Below, piece by piece: positions 53,797 to 63,112 of a stretch of DNA of 64,000 nt; position 1 is the stretch's first letter, and every line of letters starts with the position of its first letter. Origin of the DNA: Dermatophilaceae bacterium Soc4.6. GTDB taxonomy: Bacteria; Actinomycetota; Actinomycetes; Actinomycetales; Dermatophilaceae. The notes under the pieces are model-generated. The model searched no databases, was not told the origin of the DNA, and saw nothing but the letters and a program-made list of their open reading frames with translations. The position numbers and the translations under genes are program-made. The stretch spans positions 3,720,001 through 3,784,000 of the forward strand of contig JAZGVH010000002.1 in assembly GCA_039889245.1 (NCBI GenBank). The letters run 5' to 3'.

Positions 53797-54576
53797 GTGA
53801 CCAACACCCCATCAAATCCCCAGAACGCCGCACCCGGCTGGTACCCACAGCCGGACGGTCAGCAACGGTACTGGGACGGTCGGCAGTGGACTGAGCACCT
53901 CGCCCCGGGCTCAGTGGGGAACGCGCCTATGGCGCCCATGGCGGCGGTGGGCCCGGTGCCCCTATTACCCTCCGAGGTCCGCTCTCGCAAGTGGTACGCG
54001 AAGAAGCGCGTCTTGATACCGGTCGGTGCGATAATTCTGATTGGGGCATTCAGCCAGATCGGGGGAAAGAACGAATCCCCAGCCACTCCGGCCGCGGCGT
54101 CTAAGACATCAACCGCCAAGGCAACGTCGGGAGGGTCAAAGGCGGCCCCTGTTGCGCCTTCGGTTGAGGAGACGAAGGACGCCCCCAAGATCGGATCGCC
54201 GGTCCGCGACGGAAAATTCGAGTTCGTCGTCACAGGGATCAAGTGCGGGATCGCCAAGGTGGGGAACCAGTACCTGAACAAGGCCGCGCAGGGCCAGTTC
54301 TGTGCTGTCTCAATGACCGTGAAGAATATCGGTGACGAGGCGCAGAGTATCTTTGCCAACGCGCAGGTCGCCTTCGACGGTGCCGACCACAAGTTCTCAG
54401 CTGACTCTGAGGCGGGCATCTACGCGGACGACTCGAAGCTGCTATACCAGGAGATCAACCCAGGCAACAGCGTGAAGGGCAATGTGTACTTCGATGTTCC
54501 CCAGGGCACCAAGCTCGCCAAGCTCGAACTGCACGACTCGGCGTTCTCGGGTGGGGTCGAGATCTCGCTCGGCTAG
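53797..54576 (+). CDS. DUF2510/DUF4352 membrane-anchored protein
   Basis: 259 residues from the GTG at 53797 (GGAG 8 bases upstream). DUF2510 at about 10-35 (APGWYPQPDGQQRYWDGRQW); one membrane helix about 75-92 (VLIPVGAIILIGAFSQIGG); an A/S/T/K-rich linker; then the extracellular beta-sandwich DUF4352 about 135-258 (FEFVVTGIKCGIA, FCAVSMTVKNIGDEAQ). Typical actinobacterial cell-envelope protein of unknown function. Codon use is a little less GC-rich than in the neighbours. Confidence 0.85.
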   Translation: MTNTPSNPQNAAPGWYPQPDGQQRYWDGRQWTEHLAPGSVGNAPMAPMAAVGPVPLLPSEVRSRKWYAKKRVLIPVGAIILIGAFSQIGGKNESPATPAAASKTSTAKATSGGSKAAPVAPSVEETKDAPKIGSPVRDGKFEFVVTGIKCGIAKVGNQYLNKAAQGQFCAVSMTVKNIGDEAQSIFANAQVAFDGADHKFSADSEAGIYADDSKLLYQEINPGNSVKGNVYFDVPQGTKLAKLELHDSAFSGGVEISLG

Positions 54577-54685
54577 GCGACCCGGCCGCGCCTACGTCCG
54601 CGTCGAGGAGGGGTAGAGGCCTCCTCGGCGCGGACACAACGGTGGCGGATGTGACGTCGGCCTCGTCGCGGCATACGGTGCAGGT

Positions 54686-55696
54686 ATGGAGTTTAGATAC
54701 CTCGGCAACAGCGGGCTCAAGATCTCGGAGATCACCTACGGCAACTGGCTGACCCATGGGTCCCAGGTGGAGAACGACGTCGCGACCCAGTGCGTCCGCG
54801 CTGCGCTCGACGCGGGCATCAGCACCTACGACACCGCAGACGTCTACGCCAACACGAAGGCGGAGACGGTGCTCGGCGAGGCGCTGAAGGGCGAGCGGCG
54901 CGAGAGCCTCGAGATCTTCACCAAGGTCTACTGGCCCACCGGCCCGGCCGGAAAGAACGACACCGGCCTGTCACGCAAGCACATCATGGAGTCGATCAAC
55001 GGCTCGCTCGAGCGGCTGCAGACCGACTACGTCGACCTCTACCAGGCGCACCGCTTCGACACCGAGACCCCGCTCGAGGAGACGATGCAGGCCTTCGCCG
55101 ACATCGTGCGTCAGGGCAAGGCGCTCTACATCGGCGTCAGCGAGTGGACCGCCGAGCAGATCCGTGACGGTGTCGCACTGGCCAGGCAGCTGGGCTTCCA
55201 GCTCATCTCGAGCCAGCCGCAGTACTCCATGCTCTGGCGGGTCATCGAGGACGAGGTCGTCCCCACGTGTGACGAGCTGGGGGTCAGCCAGATCGTCTGG
55301 TCACCGATCGCCCAGGGAGTGCTGACCGGGAAGTATCTTCCCGGGCAGAAGGCTCCGGAGGGCTCGCGCGCCGCCGACGAGAAGGGCGGCGCCGACATGA
55401 TCAAGCGCTTCATGAACGACGACGTGCTCACCCGCGTGCAGGGCCTCAAGCCGATCGCCGACGAGGCCGGCCTGACCATGGCCCAGCTCGCCGTCGCGTG
55501 GGTCCTGCAGAATCCCAACGTCGCTGCCGCTCTCGTGGGGGCCTCTCGCCCCGAGCAGGTCGGCGAGAACGTCAAGGCCGCCGGGGTCACGCTCGAGCCG
55601 GAGCTGATGAGCAAGATCGACGACGTGCTCGGCGACATCGTGGAGAAGGACCCGGGCAAGACCAGGGAGACCGCGCCCCAGCGCCGCGTGGCGTAA
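54686..55696 (+). CDS. aldo/keto reductase (potassium-channel beta-subunit type)
   Basis: 336 residues, TIM barrel. Start MEFRYLGNSGLKISEI; catalytic DTADVYANTKAETVLG near 49 (D, Y), lysine in FTKVYWP near 83, YQAHRFD near 118 (H); the NADPH-site end is GASRPEQVGENVKA near 295. Reduces aldehydes or ketones with NADPH; physiological substrate unknown. No operon partner. Confidence 0.93.
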   Translation: MEFRYLGNSGLKISEITYGNWLTHGSQVENDVATQCVRAALDAGISTYDTADVYANTKAETVLGEALKGERRESLEIFTKVYWPTGPAGKNDTGLSRKHIMESINGSLERLQTDYVDLYQAHRFDTETPLEETMQAFADIVRQGKALYIGVSEWTAEQIRDGVALARQLGFQLISSQPQYSMLWRVIEDEVVPTCDELGVSQIVWSPIAQGVLTGKYLPGQKAPEGSRAADEKGGADMIKRFMNDDVLTRVQGLKPIADEAGLTMAQLAVAWVLQNPNVAAALVGASRPEQVGENVKAAGVTLEPELMSKIDDVLGDIVEKDPGKTRETAPQRRVA

Positions 55697-55837
55697 GCGA
55701 GCCGGAGCCCCGCGGCGGCGTCCCCTGCACTCCCGACGCCGCCCGGGCGCTCCGGCGGTGACCACCCTGCCCGCAGTCACAGGTGCGGCACAGGTGCGCC
55801 GTACCGGTCTCGATCATGGAGGGAGTGTGGTGAGCAC

Positions 55838-56971
55838 GTGAAAACCCCGACCACCCCCCGGCGTCGCCTCGGCGTCCTCGCTGCCGCCACTGCCCTGACG
55901 GCCCTTGTCGTCGCCGGGTGCACCGGCTCGCCGTCTCAGCCGACGCCTACGCCCTCCGCGTCGTCGGCGACCGGCGGTGCCACTGCCGCGCCCGGCACCG
56001 CCAAGCCGTGGATCGTCGGGTTGATGGACCGCAAGGGCCCGCCCTCGACCGACCTGCTGTCCCACGACGGTAAGCCGCTCGTCAAGGGCTTCGTGATCCA
56101 GGTGCTGTGGAAGGACGTGCAGCCCAACGGTCCGGGTGACTTCGTCACGACGAAGATCGATCAGCAGGTCGCCTTCGCCAAGGAGCACAACCTGCCCGTG
56201 CGGATGCGGGTCTACGCGGGCTACAACTCCCCGGGCTGGGTGCTGAAGCAGGGGGGCAGCCTGCCGTGGCAGGGGTCAGAGGGCAACGGTGGCCCGAAGT
56301 CCTACACCGTCCCCGTCTTCTGGGGGGCGGCGTTCCAGCAGCTCTTCGCGACCTTCGACGCCAAGCTCGCGGCGAGGTACGACCCGGTGCCCGAGGTGCG
56401 CGAGGTCGTGGTCGGTCTGTGCACCACCAACTTCGCCGAGCCGTTCATCCGGCAGTTCAACGTCACCAGCAACACGACCCAGGCCAAGGGCAAGGGCTAC
56501 ACCGACGCATCGAACGAGCAGTGCCTGCGCAAGACGATCGACATCGTCAAGGCCGACTGGAAGACCACCAACATGGCGATGGCCTTCAATCCCTACCAGT
56601 CGATCAGCTCGACCGGCGCCAACGACAAGACTGCGGCCAGCGCCAGCTCCAGCGTGGTGGTGCCCAAGGAGATCGCGACCTACTGCATCCAGCAGCTGGG
56701 GCAGCGCTGCGTCCTGGGAAACAACTCGATGAAGGGCGGCGCCCGCGGCGCCTCCTACAACGCCCTCTACGCCATGATGACCAGCCTCAAGGCTCCCATC
56801 TACATCCAGACCGCGACCAACGTGAAGATCAACGACTGGAAGCAGGCGCTCAGCTCGGCCGTGAAGGTCGGGGCGCTGTCGATCGAGCTCCCGGTCGGCT
56901 ACACCAAGTGGGACCTCGCGACGCTCCAGACCTACAACGCCCAGCTGCAGGCCAACCAGACCAGGCTCTGA
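55838..56971 (+). CDS. lipoprotein with TIM-barrel glycosidase-like domain
   Basis: 377 residues from the GTG at 55838. Lipoprotein signal RRRLGVLAAATALTALVVAG with the lipidated cysteine at about 28 (VAGC), then a P/S/T-rich linker. The mature part (about 55-375) begins KGFVIQVLWKDVQP and has PVRMRVYAGYNSPGWVLK near 128, resembling the first strands of GH42-like barrels. Candidate acids lie in EVREVVVGLCTTNFAEPF near 187, but a second catalytic acid is not clear. Enzymatic activity is uncertain. Confidence 0.75.
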   Translation: MKTPTTPRRRLGVLAAATALTALVVAGCTGSPSQPTPTPSASSATGGATAAPGTAKPWIVGLMDRKGPPSTDLLSHDGKPLVKGFVIQVLWKDVQPNGPGDFVTTKIDQQVAFAKEHNLPVRMRVYAGYNSPGWVLKQGGSLPWQGSEGNGGPKSYTVPVFWGAAFQQLFATFDAKLAARYDPVPEVREVVVGLCTTNFAEPFIRQFNVTSNTTQAKGKGYTDASNEQCLRKTIDIVKADWKTTNMAMAFNPYQSISSTGANDKTAASASSSVVVPKEIATYCIQQLGQRCVLGNNSMKGGARGASYNALYAMMTSLKAPIYIQTATNVKINDWKQALSSAVKVGALSIELPVGYTKWDLATLQTYNAQLQANQTRL

Positions 56972-56982
56972 CCGGCCGGGAG

Positions 56983-57011
56983 GGCGCCCCGCCTCACCGG
57001 GCGGGGGCGCC
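56983..57011. terminator. bidirectional GC hairpin between convergent genes
   Basis: GGCGCCCCGCC (56983-56993) pairs, with one extra G on the other side, with GGGCGGGGGCGCC (56999-57011). It lies between the lipoprotein gene and the end of the convergent WXG-like gene, overlapping that gene's last codons. Strong stem without U-run. Confidence 0.55.
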
Positions 57012-57308
57012 GCGGTAGCGGGTCTGCATCTCCTCCTCCCGCCGTCGGTAGTCGGCGGCAGTCTCCTCGAGCGTGTCGGCCATGGCCGTGCTGTCACCGA
57101 CCAGCAGGGAGAGCCCGCGGTCCCACCGGCCGCAGAAGTCGATGAGCACCTGGGTCAGGCGGTCGTGGCCCAGTGACACCGCCTGGGGGAGCCCCTCGAC
57201 CGCGCCCGCCTGCGCCACCTGGGTCACGGACCGGACCCCCCGCGCCGCCTCTCCGAGCTGCTCGACCACCACGGCGAAGGTCAGCCCGCCTCCCTCTGCA
57301 TCCCTCAT
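56994..57308 (-). CDS. small WXG100-like protein
   Basis: 104 residues, almost all helix, with a turn at RWDRGLSLL (W-x-x-G) near 61 and a charged C-terminal tail RREEEMQTRYRG. The size and helix-turn-helix layout fit ESX/type VII secretion partner proteins, though the turn is WDRG rather than strict WxG. Its upstream region shares the TGTGGATRA element with the two polymorphic toxin genes, which is the best argument for a common role. Confidence 0.6.
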   Translation of the reverse strand: MRDAEGGGLTFAVVVEQLGEAARGVRSVTQVAQAGAVEGLPQAVSLGHDRLTQVLIDFCGRWDRGLSLLVGDSTAMADTLEETAADYRRREEEMQTRYRGAPAR

Positions 57309-57356
57309 GGAGCCAGCCTAGGCACCGGTGACTCCACCCACCGTTCGTCATCCACA
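57309..57356 (-). promoter_or_regulatory. leaderless-type promoter of the WXG-like gene
   Basis: Coding strand: TGTGGATGA (plus-strand TCATCCACA, 57348-57356) begins 40 nt before the start codon, and TAGGCT occupies -12 to -7. No ribosome site. Same layout as the two toxin promoters. Confidence 0.55.
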
Positions 57357-57491
57357 GGGGTCGCCCCGACCTGCCCGAGCACGGGGACGCGGGTCGCAGT
57401 AGCCTCCGTGGACGACGCGGGGTGGTCGCTCCTGGGGTGTCTCGGGTGGCAGCCGCTGCGCGGCCCGCCCCGATCGACAAGGATGCGCCCT

Positions 57492-57962
57492 GTGGCCAGC
57501 TTCACCGCGACCAACGAGTCGACCGCCGTGGTCAAGGCCCCGAAGGACGAGATCTGGGCCGCGATCACCGACCCCGAGGTCCTCCCCCGTCTCACACCGT
57601 TGATCCAGTCGATCGAGACGCAGGGCGACCTGTGGCGCTGGAGGCTGGCCAGCCTCAGCGTGCTGGGCGTGACGGTCGACCCGTCGTTCACCGAGCGCAT
57701 GCGGTTCGACCCGTCGAGGCGCATCGACTACCACCACGAGCCCCCCGCCGGGACGCACGAGCGGGCGGGTGCAACCGGGTCCTACGTGCTGGCCGATCAC
57801 GCGGACGGCACCCACCTGGCCATCACGATCGTGCTGACCGTGGAGCTGCCCCTGCCTCGCTTGTCGGCGCGGGCCGTCGAGGGGGTCATGCGCACCGTCA
57901 TGCTCCAGACCGGTAACCGCTTTGCCGGCAACCTCGACCGACACCTCGGCATCACCAGCTGA
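57492..57962 (+). CDS. SRPBCC-family (START-like) protein
   Basis: 156 residues from the GTG at 57492, chosen because AAGGA lies 8 bases upstream; an ATG at 57483 has none. The fold is suggested by the N-terminal strand ESTAVVKAPKDEIWAAITDP followed by a helix-grip pattern and the long C-terminal helix RTVMLQTGNRFAGNLDRHL. Such proteins bind hydrophobic ligands or act as cyclases; role unknown. Divergent from the WXG-like gene. Confidence 0.8.
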   Translation: MASFTATNESTAVVKAPKDEIWAAITDPEVLPRLTPLIQSIETQGDLWRWRLASLSVLGVTVDPSFTERMRFDPSRRIDYHHEPPAGTHERAGATGSYVLADHADGTHLAITIVLTVELPLPRLSARAVEGVMRTVMLQTGNRFAGNLDRHLGITS

Positions 57963-57980
57963 CTGCCGTCAGCCGCGCGG

Positions 57981-58566
57981 TCACTCCGACAGCGTGAGCT
58001 CTCCCCACCGGCCCCGGCCTGCCGCGTCGTTGCTCGTGCGGCGGGGGTTGGTCGAGACCAGCGGCGCCAGCTGTCCGCGCTGGGGTCCTGAGGCCACGGC
58101 GTCGCTGACGTCGAGGTTGAGGGCGAGCATGCTGCCCGCACGGGGGGTGCCCAGACCCAGGCTCGCCCACGGGAACGACGCCTCCACCGTGTAGCCGTCG
58201 GGTCGGGCCACGGCGCGGTAGTCGACCCCGGTCAGGGGTGGACCGGCCACCAGGGAGCCACCGCGCGGCACGTTGCGGGCGAGCACGGCACGGTCGCCGG
58301 GCAGCGGAGCGACGATGACGTGGCTGTCGCCGCTCTCGAGGACCGTGGTGGACACCTGCTCGAGCCAGCGCCCGATCTTGAAGCTCGCCCTGTCGCCCTT
58401 CCACGCCGCCTCGGGTCGCGCCGGGTCTGCGGTGGTGGCTGTGTGGTCGGTGACTACGACGAACACGTCGAGGTTGCCCCTCGTCCCAGCCCAGCTGCCA
58501 GCGGGCGACCGGCGACGCCTGGCCGGTGGACAAGGAGTAGACGACCTGATCGCCGACGGAGACCGG
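57981..58566 (-). pseudogene. decayed gene with CBM9-like sugar-binding domain
   Basis: From about 58490 down to 57981 the minus strand reads NLDVFVVVTDHTATT, then KGDRASFKIGRW, DGYTVEASFPWASLGL and a closing RGRWGELTLSE, the strand pattern of the CBM9-like domain. Upstream coding-like sequence (GDQVVYSLSTGQASPVARWQ, then LGWDEG) is in another frame; the shift falls at a GGGG run near 58478. No credible start codon or signal peptide remains. On the opposite strand, 58590-58700 encodes the tail of some other protein (ending TAALLHWLPG), so this stretch is a patchwork of remnants. Confidence 0.5.
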
Positions 58567-58801
58567 GCCCGTGCCGGGGGCGGCGATATTCCCCGTCGCC
58601 GACCCGCTCGTGCTCGTCGCGAGCGAGGGCGTCGACCACGGCTCCTACTTCAGCCACCCGCTGGTGACGGCGGCGTTGCTGCACTGGCTGCCGGGCTGAC
58701 TCCCGACCCCGGAGCCGTCGATCTCCACCACCGTGTCTCACCCCCGTGCCACGATGCGGTGACGGACGGGCGCACGGCCCGCGGTAGTGGGGGGAGTCCT
58801 C

Positions 58802-60478
58802 GTGGTGGTGCGTTGTCGGCCGCAGGAGCCGCACTTCGAGACCGGGTCTGAGCGGGAGGTGTGGGAGCGGGTGCGGGCCCAGCTGCCGGCCGACTGCGTC
58901 CTGCTGTCGAACCTGCGGCTCACCGACGCGAAGAAGGACTACGAGGCCGACCTCGTGGTGCTCGCCCCCGGCTTCGGCATCATCGTCATCGAGGTGAAAG
59001 GAGGCTCGGTCAAGGTCGACGACGAGGGACGGTGGTGGGTGCGCCGGGCTGGTCGTGAGGTGCCGAGCGACCCCGTCGGGCAGGCCCGCGACCTCAAGTA
59101 CGCCCTGCGGGCGCACGTCGAGCGGGACCCGCGCTGGCGCGAGTCGTCGCGCAGCCGGGTGCGGTGGGCGCACGCGGTCGTGTGCCCCTACACCGACCTC
59201 GACCCCGGCTTCACCCTCCTGGCCTGCCCCCGTTGGATGGTCTCGGGCCGGGGCGACCTCGACCACCTGGCCGACCGGCTGCTGGCGGTGCCGGCGCAGC
59301 AGGAGACGGCCAACCGGGTCCTCGACGCGGACGACGTCGAGCTGGTGCTCGAGATCCTGCAGGGCAGGATGCGCCCCGACCACGACAAGCTGGCCGAGTC
59401 GGACGAGCTCGCCGACCGTGCCGACCGGCTGACGCTCGAGCAGGCAGCCCTGCTGGGCGCGACCCGGCTGCTGACCCGGGTCGAGGTGCGCGGCGGCGCG
59501 GGCAGCGGCAAGACGGTGCTCGCGGTGACCCAGGCTAAGGACCTCACCCGCGGGCGCGACGGTCGGGCGCCCCAGCGCACGGCCCTGCTGTGCTACTCGC
59601 TCGGTCTGTCGCAGTACCTCAAGCGGTGCATGGAAGGCGTGCCGCGCCGCCACCGACCGGCATTCGTCGGCTCCTTCGAGGAGCTGGCCGCATCGTGGGG
59701 ACTGACCGACGTGCCCGGCCGCGACGGGACGAGCGACTTCTGGGAGCACGAGCTCCCGGCGCGGATGGAGGAGCTGGCGCGCGCCCTGCCCGAGGCCCAG
59801 CGCTTCGACGCGGTCGTGGTCGACGAGGCCCAGGACTTCGCCGACCTGTGGTGGCGACCCGTGATGGCCGCCCTACGGGACGAGGAGGTGGGTGGGCTCT
59901 ACGTCTACTCCGACGAGAACCAGCGCATCTTCCCCCGCTACGGCCGACCGCCGGTGCCCCTCGTGCCCCTCGTGCTCGACCACAATTTGCGCAACACCCG
60001 CCAGATCGCGCAGGCCTTCTCGCCCCTCGCCCCCATGAGGATGCGACTGCGCGGTGGCGACGGTGACGAGGTGCAGTTCGTCGCATCCGACCGCGACGGG
60101 GCGCTCGACGCGGCCGACGAGCAGGTCGAGCTGCTGCTGGAGCAGTGGCGCCCCCGCGACGTCGCGCTGCTGACGACGGGGTCGCGCCACCCGGTGCAGG
60201 GGGAGCGGCAGGAGAGCCTGGGCCAGGTCGGCTACTGGCGGCTCTTCTGGGAGGACGACGACGTCTTCTACGGTCACGTGCTCGGCTGCAAGGGGCTCGA
60301 GCGTCGGGTCGTGGTGCTGTGCGTCAACTCGGGCGCCGACACCGAGCGGCTGCGCGAGAAGCTCTACGTCGGGATGTCGCGGGCGACCGACCAGCTGGTC
60401 GTCGTCGGCGACCCCGCGGTCGTCCGGGCGGTCGGGGGTGACGAGGTGGCCCGACGGCTGGGCATCGCTACGAGGTGA
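58802..60478 (+). CDS. NERD-domain UvrD/REP-like helicase
   Basis: 558 residues from the GTG at 58802 (GGGGGGAG upstream). NERD nuclease-related domain about 15-130 with DYEADLVVLAPGFGIIVIEV and K at the ExK site near 63-66. Walker A RGGAGSGKTVLA near 231; Walker B VVVDEAQDFADLW near 338; SF1 motifs further on (LVLDHNLRNTRQIAQ; LYVGMSRATDQLVV at the end). Probable DNA/RNA processing enzyme; NERD proteins are often plasmid- or phage-related. Its last bases overlap the end of the convergent decayed gene. Confidence 0.9.
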   Translation: MVVRCRPQEPHFETGSEREVWERVRAQLPADCVLLSNLRLTDAKKDYEADLVVLAPGFGIIVIEVKGGSVKVDDEGRWWVRRAGREVPSDPVGQARDLKYALRAHVERDPRWRESSRSRVRWAHAVVCPYTDLDPGFTLLACPRWMVSGRGDLDHLADRLLAVPAQQETANRVLDADDVELVLEILQGRMRPDHDKLAESDELADRADRLTLEQAALLGATRLLTRVEVRGGAGSGKTVLAVTQAKDLTRGRDGRAPQRTALLCYSLGLSQYLKRCMEGVPRRHRPAFVGSFEELAASWGLTDVPGRDGTSDFWEHELPARMEELARALPEAQRFDAVVVDEAQDFADLWWRPVMAALRDEEVGGLYVYSDENQRIFPRYGRPPVPLVPLVLDHNLRNTRQIAQAFSPLAPMRMRLRGGDGDEVQFVASDRDGALDAADEQVELLLEQWRPRDVALLTTGSRHPVQGERQESLGQVGYWRLFWEDDDVFYGHVLGCKGLERRVVVLCVNSGADTERLREKLYVGMSRATDQLVVVGDPAVVRAVGGDEVARRLGIATR

Positions 60479-60952
60479 TGACGATCTGCGTGACGTCGCT
60501 GACCGTGCGCACCCAGGAGGCGTCGCCGTCGAGGATGAAGGTCGGCTGATGCAAGGCCCGAGCCGTCCTGCGCGAAAGAGAAACCCATCTGCTTCCTGGC
60601 CGACAGCTCCTCACCGAGGGTGATGGTGGACGACGCCCCGGACGGGCTCACGACCGTCAGGAGGGTCGAGGTGCGCACGGTGACGGCATACGCGTGACGG
60701 CGCAGCGCGGCCATCTGCAGGGTCGAGACCGGGCCACGGCCGAGTCGCACGACCACGTCGCCGCGCAGCGGGGCGGCGACCGGGGTCGGTGACGGGGCCC
60801 AGCCGACGGTCACCCTGGTCACGTCGAGCACAGACCTTGCCGTCGTCGCGTCCTGGCTGACGACGAGGTCGGTGCGCACCGAGCCCGTGGCGCCGTCGAC
60901 CACCGGACAGCGGCGCGAGGGCCGCGACGACCTTCTTGGCCCTTGCACGCAC
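60468..60952 (-). pseudogene. decayed small protein gene with two frameshifts
   Basis: Three segments in different frames join to one protein: VRARAKKVVAALAPL from 60952, then VVDGATGSVRTDLVVSQDA through SARKQMGFSFAQDGSGLA, then QPTFILDGDASWVRTVSDVT ending at a TAG at 60468. The breaks fall near 60905 and 60550. Family not recognised; the middle looks like a small beta-rich domain. It lies in a 600-bp stretch with no other gene. Confidence 0.6.
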
Positions 60953-61019
60953 GCCCGACCTTCGACCCCCGGTGGGCGTGGGCCACCGCTGAACGTGACT
61001 GAGTCGTACCTTTTAGTCG

Positions 61020-61035
61020 GGTATACGACTGATCT
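61020..61035. promoter_or_regulatory. small dyad upstream of the NmrA-like gene
   Basis: AGTCG and CGACT arms (spacer GGTATA) about 52 bp before the ATG at 61087, preceded by GTACCTTTT. NmrA-like genes are often controlled by HxlR repressors whose sites have this GTAC/TTTT character, but no HxlR gene is in the window. Low certainty. Confidence 0.35.
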
Positions 61036-61086
61036 CGCGAGGATCACCGTTTCGGTGCAGCACCACCTGCCCCCTACCGTGGGTGC

Positions 61087-61731
61087 ATGGCTGAGATCAC
61101 GATCATCGGTGGACACGGCAAGGTCGCCCTGCGGCTGGCGAGGCTGCTCTCGACGCGTGGCGACACGGTCACCTCCTGGGTGCGCAACCCCGACCACGAC
61201 GCCGACGTCGAGGCTGCCGGGGCTACGCCTCGCCGCGCCGATCTCGAGGCCATGAGCCTCGACGACATGACCACTGCGCTGGCCGGCGCCGACGCCGTCG
61301 TCTGGACGGCGGGAGCCGGGGGTGGCAGCGCCGAGCGCACCTTCGCGGTCGACCGGGACGCCGCCACGAGGGCCGTCGACGCGGCCGTGGCGGCCGGGGT
61401 CAGGCGCTTCGTGATGGTGTCCTACTTCTACGCCAAGCCCGACCACGGCGTGCCCCCGGAGAGCGACTTCCACGCCTATGCCGAAGCGAAGTCCGAGGCC
61501 GATGACGCCGTGCGTCGCAGTGACCTCGACTGGGTCATCCTCGGCCCCAGCAGCCTGACCGACGACCCGGGCACCGGCAGCATCGAGACGGGAGAAGGCG
61601 TCTCGGCCAGCTCGGTCAGCCGCGACGACGTCGCCGCCGTCGCCGCGCGGGTGCTGGCCCTGCCGACGCTGCGCCGCACCACCATCGACTTCAACACCGG
61701 CGACGTACCCATCGCGGAGGCCATCGGCTGA
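61087..61731 (+). CDS. NAD(P)H-binding NmrA-like (atypical SDR) protein
   Basis: 214 residues. Rossmann motif ITIIGGHGKVALRLARLL (GxxGxxA) at 4-21; AGADAVVWTAGAGGG near 67; then FVMVSYFYAKPDHG near 103 and the YAEAKSEADDAVRRSDLDW helix with the SDR-like lysine near 127. Such proteins bind NADPH and act as redox sensors or quinone-modifying enzymes. Convergent with the P450 gene. Confidence 0.88.
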   Translation: MAEITIIGGHGKVALRLARLLSTRGDTVTSWVRNPDHDADVEAAGATPRRADLEAMSLDDMTTALAGADAVVWTAGAGGGSAERTFAVDRDAATRAVDAAVAAGVRRFVMVSYFYAKPDHGVPPESDFHAYAEAKSEADDAVRRSDLDWVILGPSSLTDDPGTGSIETGEGVSASSVSRDDVAAVAARVLALPTLRRTTIDFNTGDVPIAEAIG

Positions 61732-61741
61732 CCTCCCCGGG

Positions 61742-62977
61742 TCAGTCCACCCGCAGGGGCAGGCCCTGCAGCCCACGGATGACGAAGAACGGGCGGTAGG
61801 CCGCATCGCCCGCCGGGCGCAGGGCCTCACCGAGCCGGGCCAGGCCCGCCACCGACGCCTCGAGCTCGAGGCGGGCCAGCGGGGCGCCGATGCAGAAGTG
61901 CACCCCACCGCCGAAGCCGATGTGCCCCGCGTCGCCCCGACCGATGTCGAAGCGGTCGGGCGCCTCGAAGCGGGCGGGGTCGCGGTTGGCCGACCCGAAG
62001 AGCAGGCCGAGGCGCTGCCCGCGCACGAACGTGTGCCCGGCGAGCTCGACCACCTCGTCGCGCACCCACCGCTCGAAGAGCTGGAGCGGGGCGTCGTGGC
62101 GCACGAGCTCCTCCACCGCCGTGAGCGGGCTGACCTCGCCGGAGCGGACCCTGGCCCACTGGTCGGGGTGCGCCAGGGCGGTGCGCATGCCGTTGCCGAG
62201 GGTGTTGACCGTGGCCTCGTGGCCCGCGTTGAGCAGCACGATCACCGTCGAGACGATCTCGTCGCTGGTCAGGTGCTCACCCGAGTCGGCGGCCGCCAGC
62301 AGGGCGCTGACGACGTCGTCGCGCGGCTCGCCGCGGCGGGCCTCGATGAGGCGCTCCACGTGCTCGATGAACTCGTCGGCGGCCCGCTCAGCACGCTCGC
62401 GATCGAGCGGTCCGGCATGAAGCTCGTACATCTTGACGATCGCGTGCGACCAGCGCAGGAGGAGGGGGCCGTCCTCAGCGGGCACGCCCAGCCACTGGCA
62501 GATGACGTCGATGGAGAACGGCTGGGCGTAGTCGGCGACGAGGTCGAAAACCCCGCCGGTCGTCGCGGCGAGCCTCACGGCGCGGGACAGGTGCCGATCG
62601 GCCAGCTCCTCGACCAGGGGGCGGAGAGCGGCCACGGCCCGCGCGGTGAAGACACTGCTCACGAGCCGCCGGATGCGGGTGTGGTCGGGCGGCTCGAGGT
62701 TGAGCAGCGACCAGCGCTCGGACTGCTCCCACCGGGGGTGCGGCGCAGGCTGCCCACGGGCGGCACCGGGCGCGTGCCCGTGCTCGACCCGCCCGAGGCC
62801 GCGGTGCCGCAGGGCCGCGTGGACGTCGGCGTGGTGAGAGAGCAGGAGCAGCCCCGAGGCGGCATCCGGCACCACGCGGCCCGCGGCCCGCAGCCGGGCG
62901 AAGACCGGGTAAGGGTCGGCGACGAACGCGGGGTCGCGGGGGTCGAAACCGAGCTCGAGGGCGTCGACGGTGGTCAT
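61742..62977 (-). CDS. cytochrome P450
   Basis: 411 residues, soluble bacterial P450. I-helix LLNAGHEATVNTLGNG near 243-258 (AGxET-type, with histidine); K-helix AVEELVRHDAPLQLFERWV with the ExxR element near 290; heme loop FGGGVHFCIGAPLARLE near 352-368 with the axial cysteine. It hydroxylates an organic substrate using ferredoxin/reductase, none of which lies nearby. CYP family not assigned. ATG start. Confidence 0.95.
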   Translation of the reverse strand: MTTVDALELGFDPRDPAFVADPYPVFARLRAAGRVVPDAASGLLLLSHHADVHAALRHRGLGRVEHGHAPGAARGQPAPHPRWEQSERWSLLNLEPPDHTRIRRLVSSVFTARAVAALRPLVEELADRHLSRAVRLAATTGGVFDLVADYAQPFSIDVICQWLGVPAEDGPLLLRWSHAIVKMYELHAGPLDRERAERAADEFIEHVERLIEARRGEPRDDVVSALLAAADSGEHLTSDEIVSTVIVLLNAGHEATVNTLGNGMRTALAHPDQWARVRSGEVSPLTAVEELVRHDAPLQLFERWVRDEVVELAGHTFVRGQRLGLLFGSANRDPARFEAPDRFDIGRGDAGHIGFGGGVHFCIGAPLARLELEASVAGLARLGEALRPAGDAAYRPFFVIRGLQGLPLRVD

Positions 62978-63112
62978 GGCGCCAGTATCCCGCCCCGTGC
63001 GGTGGCAGTCTCCTGCCCATCCGGATGAGCGACAAATAGCTTATATCGGGCATGATGGGGCAACGAGCCCCCACCGACGACGACGTCGCGTCGTCCTGCC
63101 CGAAGGCCCCCC

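Noticed and set aside
63001-63112. c-di-AMP (ydaO) riboswitch before the secreted peptidase-like gene
   Set aside because: Wall-hydrolase genes in actinobacteria often have one, but the spacer is too short and no conserved core could be recognised.
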